From: Halanaerobium saccharolyticum | GTDB lineage: Bacteria; Bacillota; Halanaerobiia; Halanaerobiales; Halanaerobiaceae | Assembly (NCBI RefSeq): GCF_004362045.1 | Contig: NZ_SNWX01000001.1 | Span: 141,539-205,538, forward strand | Direction of reading: 5' to 3' | Length of the DNA: 64,000 bases | Shown: positions 8,680 to 16,008 of the stretch, piece after piece | How positions within the stretch are numbered: position 1 is the first letter of the stretch | Layout: each line of letters begins with the position of its first letter | Made by a program: the position numbers and the translations under genes | The notes under the pieces: generated by a model | Seen by the model: only the letters and a program-made list of their open reading frames with translations | The model's database searches: none | What the model was told of the DNA's origin: nothing

Positions 8680-9483
8680 GTGAAGAAGATAATGAAATGT
8701 TTTCCGGATGGTAAACATAAAGTTTTAACCTTAAGTTATGATGATGGTAAAAAAGCAGATAAAAAATTAGTTAATATTTTAAATAAATTTAATATTAAGG
8801 CAACTTTTCATTTGAATTCTGGCTTAATGGACCAGGACCAGCAGCGAATACAGCCAGAAGAAATTAAAAATCTTTATCAGGGACATGAGGTAGCAGCTCA
8901 TACAGCCACCCATCCAACTCTGGCCAGATGTCCGGGAGAAAAAATAGTGGCAGAAGTGATGGGAGATCGCAGACAGCTGGAAAAAATTGTGGAATACAGT
9001 GTGCGCGGCTTTTCCTATCCTAATGGTTCTTATAATCAGAAGATTAAAAAACTGCTGCCTGAACTGGGTCTTGAATATGCCCGGATAGTGGGAAACAGCA
9101 ATAACTTTTCTTTACCAGAAGACTTGTATTCCTGGCAGGCTACCTGTCACCACAATCATAATTTAATGGAATTCGCAGAAAAATTTTCAGCTTTAAAAAA
9201 GGAACAGTACTTATATATGATGTATGTCTGGGGACACAGTTATGAATTTGACCGGGATCAGAACTGGGAGTTAATAGAAAAGTTCTGCCGCTATATTTCT
9301 GATAGAGATGATATCTGGTATGCAGCAAACATAGAAATTGTTGATTATTTAAAAGCTCTGGATAACCTGATTTTTGCTGCTGACTGCAGCTTTGTTTACA
9401 ATCCTTCGGTACTGCCTGTCTGGCTTAATGTTGAAGGTGAGAAAATAAAAATAGATGGTGGAGCAAAGAAAAAAATTAACTAA
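8680..9483 (+). CDS. Polysaccharide deacetylase family protein (CE4/NodB fold)
   Basis: Probable metal-dependent deacetylase of imported oligosaccharides, 267 residues, no signal peptide. NodB motif 1 is SYDDG (about residues 19-23), motif 2 HTATHP (about 75-80, the two metal His) and motif 3 RGFSYPNGSY (about 109-118). A catalytic His candidate is in WGHSYE (about 186). Start GTG 8680 has GGAGGTGAT 5-6 nt upstream; another SD-like GGGAGGTGA lies at 8650-8658. It sits between the PL22 lyase and the importer genes, consistent with removal of acetyl groups from the same oligosaccharide. Which sugar is deacetylated cannot be read from the sequence. Confidence 0.82.
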   Translation: MKKIMKCFPDGKHKVLTLSYDDGKKADKKLVNILNKFNIKATFHLNSGLMDQDQQRIQPEEIKNLYQGHEVAAHTATHPTLARCPGEKIVAEVMGDRRQLEKIVEYSVRGFSYPNGSYNQKIKKLLPELGLEYARIVGNSNNFSLPEDLYSWQATCHHNHNLMEFAEKFSALKKEQYLYMMYVWGHSYEFDRDQNWELIEKFCRYISDRDDIWYAANIEIVDYLKALDNLIFAADCSFVYNPSVLPVWLNVEGEKIKIDGGAKKKIN

Positions 9484-9526
9484 ATATTTTGCAATTAAAA
9501 TAAGATTATTTGAAAGGGGGAAGATG

Positions 9527-9548
9527 ATAAATCTTGAATAAGATTTAT
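9527..9548 (+). promoter_or_regulatory. Perfect hairpin between SD and start of the importer permease
   Basis: ATAAATCTT, 4-nt loop, AAGATTTAT (9-bp perfect stem) lies between the SD AAAGGGGG (9513-9520) and ATG 9557. Folding shortens the SD-ATG distance from 36 to about 14 nt. This is the same arrangement as in front of ugpB (5061-5086). A five-codon ORF (ATG 9524) overlaps the stem. Confidence 0.6.
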
Positions 9549-9556
9549 CAAAAAAT

Positions 9557-10540
9557 ATGGCAAGCTTTATTCTTAAAAGAATGCTTAATGTAATACCTTT
9601 GTTGATTTTGATTACAATTATCTCTTTTGCAATTATTCAGCTGCCGCCCGGGGACTTTATCAGCTCTTATATTGCAAGATTACAGCAGATGGGAGAAATG
9701 GTGGGACCTGAGCAGGCTGAACAGCTAAGAGACAGATATGGACTTGATCAACCAATTTATGTTCAATATTTTAAATGGATGAGTGGGGTTTTAAGGGGTG
9801 ATTTTGGTTATTCATTTGACTGGCAGCAGCCGGTAAGTAAAGTTATTGGTGAGCGGCTGGCATTAACACTTGTTTTGACTTTAAGCACCACCCTTTTTGT
9901 CTGGATAGTTGGATTTTTGATCGGCCTTTATTCGGCCACCCATCAATATTCAATTGGAGATTACATAGTAACTTTTTTTGGTTTTATTGGCCTGGCCACA
10001 CCTAATTTTATGCTGGCCCTGATTTTGATGTGGATTGCCTATGCCTATTTCGGTCAAAATGTGGGAGGCTTATTTTCGCCAGAGTTCCTCAGTGCTCCCT
10101 GGAGTATTGCCCGGGTTATTGATATGCTTAAACATCTCTGGATACCGGTTATTATAACTGGAACTGCAGGTACAGCTGGACTGATCAGAATTTTTAGAGC
10201 TAATCTGCTGGATGAGCTGGGCAAACCATATGTGGCAACTGCCAGAGCCAAGGGACTTTCGGAATTTAAATTAATCTTTAAGTATCCGGTAAGAATTGCT
10301 TTAATACCTTTTGTAGCTACTGTGGGCTGGACATTACCGAAACTGATTTCCAGCGCAACTATTACCTCTGTAGTTTTGAGTCTGCCGACAGCGGGTCCTG
10401 TGTTGTTAAAAGCTCTGCAGAATCAGGATATGTTTCTGGCGGGAAGTTTTATTCTGCTGTTAAGTGTTTTAACAGTAGTCGGTACTTTAATCTCGGATAT
10501 TTTACTGGCCTGGGTTGATCCCAGAATAAGTTATAATTAA
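9557..10540 (+). CDS. Oligopeptide-type ABC transporter permease (DppB/OppB family)
   Basis: Membrane permease, 327 residues, about six membrane segments. The N-terminus FILKRMLNVIPLLILITIISF and the GDFISSYIARLQQMG region are typical of DppB-like proteins; the EAA loop is YVATARAKGLSEFKLIFKYPV (about 222-242). With the next three genes and the binding protein at 13884 it forms a complete importer. In many fermenters this family imports oligosaccharides instead of peptides, and its place between a lyase and a glycosidase gene supports that here. No SD lies close to the ATG; see the hairpin at 9527-9548. Confidence 0.9.
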   Translation: MASFILKRMLNVIPLLILITIISFAIIQLPPGDFISSYIARLQQMGEMVGPEQAEQLRDRYGLDQPIYVQYFKWMSGVLRGDFGYSFDWQQPVSKVIGERLALTLVLTLSTTLFVWIVGFLIGLYSATHQYSIGDYIVTFFGFIGLATPNFMLALILMWIAYAYFGQNVGGLFSPEFLSAPWSIARVIDMLKHLWIPVIITGTAGTAGLIRIFRANLLDELGKPYVATARAKGLSEFKLIFKYPVRIALIPFVATVGWTLPKLISSATITSVVLSLPTAGPVLLKALQNQDMFLAGSFILLLSVLTVVGTLISDILLAWVDPRISYN

Positions 10541-10554
10541 GGAGGACAGCCACA

Positions 10555-11685
10555 TTGTTGAATAAAAATAAAAGTGATAAAAAAAATAAACAGCAAAAAG
10601 AAATTGATATTTATAGTGCCTCACATAGTGAATTAATCTGGATGAATTTTAAAAAACACCGGCTGGCCATGACTGCTCTGGGGATATTGATTGTAATTTA
10701 TATAGTCTCCATTTTTTGTGGCTTCTTTTCTCCAATGGATCCCCAGGCCTACAGTCAGAGAAGAACATATCAGCCTCCACAGCGAATCAGATTTTTTGAT
10801 GAAGAGGGCTTTAATTTACGGCCTTTTGTTTATGGGTATCAAGGTTCACGAGATATGGAAACTTTAAGAAGAGTTTATAAGGTTGATAAAAGTCAAAAAT
10901 ACCCGATTCAATTTTTTACTCATGGTTATCAATATAAGCTGCTGGGTCTTTTTGAAACTGATATTCACCTTTTTGGAACTGAAGACGGATATATTCACCT
11001 GCTGGGAACTGATTCGATGGGGAGAGATGTTTTATCTAGAATTTTATATGGTGGTCGGATTTCAACTTCCATTGGGTTTATTGGAGTTATTATCAGTTTT
11101 GTCCTGGGCATAACTATTGGTGGGATTGCCGGACTTTATGGAGGAATAATTGATAATATAATTCAGAGAATAATTGAGTTGATTAGAAGTATACCCAAAA
11201 TACCGTTATGGATGGGCTTGAGTGCAGCTTTACCATCGACCTGGTCTCCTCTTAAGGTGTATGCAGGTATAGTTGCTATTCTGGCTCTTATTGCCTGGAC
11301 AGGGCTGGCCCGTATAGTACGCAGTAAATTTTTATCATTAAAAAATGAAGATTTTGTTGTTCTGGCAAGATTATCAGGAGCTTCAGAAAGTAGAATTATT
11401 ATTAAACATATGGTACCAGCATTTTTAAGTCATATAATTGCATCTTTAACTCTTAACATTCCACAGATGATTATTTCTGAGACTTCTTTAAGTTTTCTTG
11501 GCATCGGTCTCCGACCTCCTGTGGTAAGCTGGGGAGTTTTACTGCAATCAGCTCAGAGTATTAACACAGTAGCTCTTGCACCCTGGTTATTATTTCCAGG
11601 AGTTGCAGTTATTATTACAGTTTTAGCCTTTAATTTTGTTGGTGATGGTTTGAGAGATGCTGCTGATCTATATGGTGGGAGGTAA
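10555..11685 (+). CDS. Oligopeptide-type ABC transporter permease (DppC/OppC family)
   Basis: Second permease of the importer, 376 residues. A roughly 35-residue charged N-terminal tail precedes the first membrane segment, and a long extracytoplasmic stretch (about residues 60-150) separates it from the core. HLLGTDSMGRDVLSRILYGGR is the hallmark entry to the DppC core; the EAA loop is FVVLARLSGASESRIIIKHMV. Start TTG 10555 has GGAGG at 10541-10545. The stop codon overlaps a following ATG by one base, showing tight coupling to the ATPase genes. The DppC family normally has about 300 residues, so the extra segment is a distinctive trait of oligosaccharide-type members. Confidence 0.9.
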   Translation: MLNKNKSDKKNKQQKEIDIYSASHSELIWMNFKKHRLAMTALGILIVIYIVSIFCGFFSPMDPQAYSQRRTYQPPQRIRFFDEEGFNLRPFVYGYQGSRDMETLRRVYKVDKSQKYPIQFFTHGYQYKLLGLFETDIHLFGTEDGYIHLLGTDSMGRDVLSRILYGGRISTSIGFIGVIISFVLGITIGGIAGLYGGIIDNIIQRIIELIRSIPKIPLWMGLSAALPSTWSPLKVYAGIVAILALIAWTGLARIVRSKFLSLKNEDFVVLARLSGASESRIIIKHMVPAFLSHIIASLTLNIPQMIISETSLSFLGIGLRPPVVSWGVLLQSAQSINTVALAPWLLFPGVAVIITVLAFNFVGDGLRDAADLYGGR

Positions 11686-11690
11686 TGAAG

Positions 11691-12707
11691 ATGAAAGATA
11701 ATTTGCTGGAAGTTAAGAACTTAAAAACATATTTCAGCTCAGATTTTGGACCCGTAAAAGCGGTTAATGGAATAGATTTAAATATTGAAAGAGGAAAAAT
11801 CCACGGTATTGTAGGAGAAAGCGGCTGTGGAAAAAGTGTAACTGCCAGATCGATTTTGCGCATACTGGCTCCAGCCGGACAGATTATGGATGGAGAAATT
11901 CTCTTTTATAAAGATGGTTCGGACAGGGATCCGATAGATCTTGCCGACTATGAACAAAAATCAAAAACGCTTAGGAAAATACGAGGTAAGGATATTTCTA
12001 TGATTTTTCAGGAGCCGATGACGGCCTTTAGTCCTGTTTATACGGTCGGTAATCAGATTATGGAAGCTATACTGCTTCATCAGGAAACTACCAAAGATGA
12101 GGCAAGAGCAGAGGCGATTAATCTGCTGCGGAAGGTGGGAATTTCAAAACCGGAACAACGGGTAGACGAATATCCTCATCAGTTAAGTGGTGGTATGCGT
12201 CAGCGAGCCATGATAGCAATGGCTTTATCCTGTAATCCGAAACTTTTGATTGCTGATGAGCCAACAACCGCTCTGGATGTAACAATTCAGGCCCAGATTT
12301 TAAAATTAATGCTGGATTTACAGCAGGAATTCAATATGTCAATTATGATTATTACCCATGACCTGGGGATTATTGCTGAGATGGCGGATTTTGTTTCTGT
12401 AATGTATCTGGGAAAAATAGTAGAACAGGCTCCAGTAAAAAAGCTTTTTCAGAATCCTTCTCATCCCTATACCCGCTCATTACTGAAATCGATACCTAAA
12501 ATTGAAGATAAAAAGAAAAGCAAACTGGCTACAATTGAGGGTTCTGTACCTGATCTTTATAATGTGCCTCCAGGCTGCAGTTTTCATCCCCGCTGTCCGA
12601 AGTTTGTGGAGGGTAAATGTGATGTTGAAGAACCAGAATTAAAAGAAATAAGGGCAGAACACAAAGCTAGCTGTTTTTTTGCTGAAGAGGTGATTGCAGA
12701 TGAATAA
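11691..12707 (+). CDS. Oligopeptide-type ABC transporter ATPase (DppD/OppD family)
   Basis: Cytoplasmic ATPase, about 338 residues. Walker A GESGCGKS, Q-loop MIFQEPMTAFSPV, signature LSGGMRQR, Walker B LLIADEPTTALD, H-loop ITHD, and the C-terminal oligopeptide-ABC extension with CSFHPRCPKF are all present. I start it at ATG 11691, which is 7 nt after GGGAGGT (11677-11683); ATG 11685 overlaps the preceding stop but lies 1 nt from the SD. The reading frame overlaps the next gene by 8 nt. It works as a heterodimer with the following ATPase. Confidence 0.93.
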   Translation: MKDNLLEVKNLKTYFSSDFGPVKAVNGIDLNIERGKIHGIVGESGCGKSVTARSILRILAPAGQIMDGEILFYKDGSDRDPIDLADYEQKSKTLRKIRGKDISMIFQEPMTAFSPVYTVGNQIMEAILLHQETTKDEARAEAINLLRKVGISKPEQRVDEYPHQLSGGMRQRAMIAMALSCNPKLLIADEPTTALDVTIQAQILKLMLDLQQEFNMSIMIITHDLGIIAEMADFVSVMYLGKIVEQAPVKKLFQNPSHPYTRSLLKSIPKIEDKKKSKLATIEGSVPDLYNVPPGCSFHPRCPKFVEGKCDVEEPELKEIRAEHKASCFFAEEVIADE

Positions 12708-13716
12708 AGATGCATTATTAGAAGTTAAAAATTTAAAAAAATATTTTCCGATTACTGGTGGATTCTTTAATAAAGTTGAAGGTTATGTCAAAGCAGTTGA
12801 CGATCTATCTTTTGAGATTATCAAAGGAGAGGTATTTGGGTTGGTAGGAGAAAGCGGCTGTGGGAAAAGTACAACAGCCCGCTCAATCTTAAGAGCTCTT
12901 GATCCTACTTCCGGTGAGGTTAACTTTTATAATTCTAAAACTGAAGAGGTATATAATCTGGCCTCAATGGATAAGGCCCAGTTAAGAGGTGTAAGACAGT
13001 ATATTCAGACTGTTTTTCAGGATCCCTATTCTTCTTTAAATCCGCGGATGACAATTAAAGAAATAGTTGCCGAGCCAGTTCTGATCAATAAATTGGCTCC
13101 CAAAAGTGAATTTGATGAGATTGTGGCTGACCGGCTGGAAAGAGTAGGACTAAAAGCCAATTATATGAGCCGCTATCCCCATGCTTTTAGTGGGGGACAG
13201 CGTCAGCGGGTAGCAATTGCCAGAGCTTTAAGTATTAATCCTCAGTTTCTGGTCTGTGATGAAATTGTTTCCGCCCTGGATGTTTCTGTTCAGGCTCAAA
13301 TTTTAAACCTGCTGGAAGAACTAAAACAGGAATTTGAACTGACCCTGCTTTTTATAGCCCATGATTTAAGTGTTATTAAACATATCTGTGACCGGGTAGC
13401 GGTAATGTATGTTGGCAAAATTGTAGAGATAGCAAAAACTGAAGATCTCTTTGCCAATCCAGCTCATCCTTATACAGAATCACTGCTGGCAGCAGTACCA
13501 AAAACTGATCCCGAAAGTGGCAGGGAAATCTTAAGTCTGGAAGGTGAGGTGCCTGACCCATCCAATCCACCCTCAGGCTGTTATTTCCATACCCGCTGTA
13601 AATATGCAGAAGAAATTTGTAAAAAAGAATTTCCCGAGCTAAGAGAGGTAAAGGGAAATAAGGTTGCCTGTCATTTTGCAAAAGAGCTTGAATTAAATGG
13701 AATTGCTGAAATTTAA
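12700..13716 (+). CDS. Oligopeptide-type ABC transporter ATPase (DppF/OppF family)
   Basis: Second ATPase of the importer, about 338 residues. Walker A GESGCGKST, TVFQDPYSSLNPRM Q-loop (typical of the F subunit), signature FSGGQRQR, Walker B FLVCDEIVSALD, H-loop IAHD, and the CYFHTRCKYAEEIC C-terminal motif. Walker B has DEIVSALD where most ABC ATPases have DEPTSALD, which is common in this subfamily. Start ATG 12700 is 5 nt after GAGGTGAT; an in-frame TTG at 12694 is less likely. Complete catalytic motifs indicate a working ATPase pair. Confidence 0.93.
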   Translation: MNKDALLEVKNLKKYFPITGGFFNKVEGYVKAVDDLSFEIIKGEVFGLVGESGCGKSTTARSILRALDPTSGEVNFYNSKTEEVYNLASMDKAQLRGVRQYIQTVFQDPYSSLNPRMTIKEIVAEPVLINKLAPKSEFDEIVADRLERVGLKANYMSRYPHAFSGGQRQRVAIARALSINPQFLVCDEIVSALDVSVQAQILNLLEELKQEFELTLLFIAHDLSVIKHICDRVAVMYVGKIVEIAKTEDLFANPAHPYTESLLAAVPKTDPESGREILSLEGEVPDPSNPPSGCYFHTRCKYAEEICKKEFPELREVKGNKVACHFAKELELNGIAEI

Positions 13717-13761
13717 ATAAATTTTTCGTTTTAAAACTAATGAGTATAAGTAATTTAAGAC

Positions 13762-13802
13762 AGGAGGAGTTCCTTAATAATAGCTCTAAACCAGGTGGTG
13801 AT
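13762..13802 (+). promoter_or_regulatory. Extra SD sequences in the leader of the family 5 binding protein
   Basis: AGGAGGAG (13762-13769) and AGGTGGTGAT (13793-13802) lie 80-120 nt before the real start at 13884, whose own SD is AGGAGGAG at 13869-13876. Neither upstream site leads a convincing gene. Confidence 0.5.
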
Positions 13803-13883
13803 ATTTAAACAGATAATTACTTACCTTTGTTTAACTACCAGATATTTGAGTTAAAAAATCAAGTTATTAGGAGGAGAAAAATT

Positions 13884-15869
13884 TTGAAGAAAAAACTATT
13901 AGTTAGCTTATTTGTTTTATCAATGATGGTGGCTCTCTTTTCTCTGAGTGCGGCAGCGGCCGATGGAATGTGGAAACTTTATAATACATCTACCGACTTT
14001 GAAGAAGAAACAGGAAAGACACTACCGGAATTTAAGCAGGCACCACAGCTAAGTGAACAGGTTAGTAACGGTGAACTTCCAGCTGTAGGGGAAAGACTTC
14101 CGGAAGAGCCAGTAGTTGTGGAACCAGCTAATAAAATTGGTCAGTATGGAGGTACCTGGGTTAGAGCCTGGAAAGGTCTTTCTGATCAATGGGCAATTAA
14201 CAAACCGGTCGGAGAAAGATTTTTAACCTTTGATGAAGAAGGAAAAGTAGTACCTAACATTGCTAAAAGCTGGGAAATAGTTGATGAGGGGAAGGGTATA
14301 ATTTTCCATCTGCGAAAAGGTATGAAGTGGTCAGATGGCCATCCCTTAACAGCAGATGATGTTCTTTTCTGGTTTAATGATATTAAATTATATGAAAAAT
14401 TAGCTACTGTTGAGCCTGGCCCCTGGGATACTTTAAAATATGGGGACAAAGAAGCAGAAATCAAAAAGATTGATGACTATACATTTAAAGTTTCTTTTGC
14501 GGTTGATGTAGCAGAAAAATTTCTGGATGAAAGAGCTGGCTGGGGACCAACTACCATGATTGCTCCCAGGCATTATCTCAAACAGTTCCACGATAAATAC
14601 GTAGCGGAAGAAAAATTAAATGCAAAAGCTGTAGAAGCAGGTTATGACAGCTGGATTGAATATTTTGGGGAAAAAGTTGATTATCTCAGAAACCCTGATC
14701 TTCCTGTTATTTTTGCCTGGCAGGTAGTTAATGATTACAGCAGTTCCGAGTTGAAGCTGAAAAGAAACCCTTATTATTGGAAAGTCGATACTGCAGGTAA
14801 TCAGCTTCCCTATATGGATGATATCAGTGCCCTGAGAATTGATGATAATCAGGTCATGGTTATGCAGGCAATTAGTGGAAATATCAATCTTCAGAATAGA
14901 CATATAACTATTGACAATTATCCCCTGCTGAGAGAACAGGAAGATAAAGGAAACTATACTGTTTACCTTTATCCCCGTGCTGATGGTGCTAATAATGCAC
15001 TTTATTTTAATCATACACTCGAAGATCCAGTTAAGAGAAAGCTCTATAATAATCCTACCTTTAAAAAGGCTGTATCTCTGGCTCTCAACAGATCAGAGAT
15101 TAATGAAATGTTCTATCTGGGAATTGGTAAACCAAGACAGGCAAGTTTTGTAACTAATTCTCCCTTCTTTGATAAAGAATGGACTAATGCCTATACAGAA
15201 TATAATCCAGAAAAAGCCAATCAGATGCTGGATGAACTGGGTATGGAACGCGGTGAGGATGGTTATCGACTTTCACCTGATGGTAAACCATTTGAAATTG
15301 AAATCACTATTCAGAGTATGAGTGGTGGTGGAGGCGGATCTGCTTCTCAGATGGCTGAGGTTTATAAACATTATTTTGACGAAATCGGCCTCAAAAGCAG
15401 TATTGAAACTCTGGAACGTTCTCTAATGGAAGAAAGAATGGCAACCAATCAGGTTGATACCCGTTTATCAAATCTTGGTGATATGTTAAGACCTGATAAA
15501 CATCTATTTAATCGACTGGTTCCTATGGTTCCCTCTCATGCTTACTGGGCACCAGCCTGGGCTAAATATTATCAATCTGAGGGCGAGTCGGGACAGGTAC
15601 CGCCAGCTGATGTTAAAAGATTGCAGGAAATAGCGGAAGCAATTGAAACAGGTCCAAGCTGGGAAAAGCGAAAAGAGTTAATGGCTGAATTGGCAGATAT
15701 TTTCAAAGAACATTTATATATCATTGGGACAGTTGGAGAAGTTCCAACCCCTTATGTGGCTGCTGACTATATGAAAAATATGCCTGAGGAAATCCTGGAT
15801 ACCGGAAGTTACAGAAATATAGCCCGGGTGCTTCCAATTCAGATTTATATTGATAAGTCAGCTGAATAA
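13884..15869 (+). CDS. ABC transporter solute-binding protein, family 5 (large oligosaccharide type)
   Basis: Extracellular binding protein, about 661 residues. The start is TTG 13884, directly after AGGAGGAG and encoding a standard signal peptide (MKKKLLVSLFVLSMM... to AAAA-DG); the open frame extends further upstream without a good SD. The SBP_bac_5 core includes FHLRKGMKWSDGHPLTADDV (about 120-139) and FKKAVSLALNRSEINEMFY (about 396-414). Members of this length, well over the 500-550 of peptide binders, often bind oligosaccharides in Thermotoga-like bacteria, which fits this operon. A hairpin terminator follows, so the enzymes downstream may be expressed at a lower level. Confidence 0.9.
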   Translation: MKKKLLVSLFVLSMMVALFSLSAAAADGMWKLYNTSTDFEEETGKTLPEFKQAPQLSEQVSNGELPAVGERLPEEPVVVEPANKIGQYGGTWVRAWKGLSDQWAINKPVGERFLTFDEEGKVVPNIAKSWEIVDEGKGIIFHLRKGMKWSDGHPLTADDVLFWFNDIKLYEKLATVEPGPWDTLKYGDKEAEIKKIDDYTFKVSFAVDVAEKFLDERAGWGPTTMIAPRHYLKQFHDKYVAEEKLNAKAVEAGYDSWIEYFGEKVDYLRNPDLPVIFAWQVVNDYSSSELKLKRNPYYWKVDTAGNQLPYMDDISALRIDDNQVMVMQAISGNINLQNRHITIDNYPLLREQEDKGNYTVYLYPRADGANNALYFNHTLEDPVKRKLYNNPTFKKAVSLALNRSEINEMFYLGIGKPRQASFVTNSPFFDKEWTNAYTEYNPEKANQMLDELGMERGEDGYRLSPDGKPFEIEITIQSMSGGGGGSASQMAEVYKHYFDEIGLKSSIETLERSLMEERMATNQVDTRLSNLGDMLRPDKHLFNRLVPMVPSHAYWAPAWAKYYQSEGESGQVPPADVKRLQEIAEAIETGPSWEKRKELMAELADIFKEHLYIIGTVGEVPTPYVAADYMKNMPEEILDTGSYRNIARVLPIQIYIDKSAE

Positions 15870-15897
15870 ATAATTTAAGGCTGATAAGTAAATAACA

Positions 15898-15933
15898 AAT
15901 CCCCTATTCTGGTAAGTACCGGGATAGGGGTTT
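15898..15933 (+). terminator. Hairpin (partial terminator) after the binding-protein gene
   Basis: CCCCTATTCTGGT pairs with ACCGGGATAGGGG (two G-U pairs), flanked by AAA and TTT. It sits between the binding protein and the GH106-like gene of the same operon, so it probably attenuates downstream transcription and protects the upstream mRNA. Confidence 0.75.
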
Positions 15934-16008
15934 AATTAAAATTTAAAAGGCGAAAACTTATCTTTTACAATAAGAAGCTGAAGTAATTTTGATTTGGAGG
16001 CGATAAAA

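Noticed and set aside
14616..15014. 132-codon open frame on the minus strand
   Set aside because: Antisense to the family 5 binding-protein gene; no SD, no domain, composition explained by the sense codons.
15915..15923. AGTACCGGG similar to the REP core
   Set aside because: It is the loop and arm of the terminator hairpin at 15898-15933; the palindrome is not completed.
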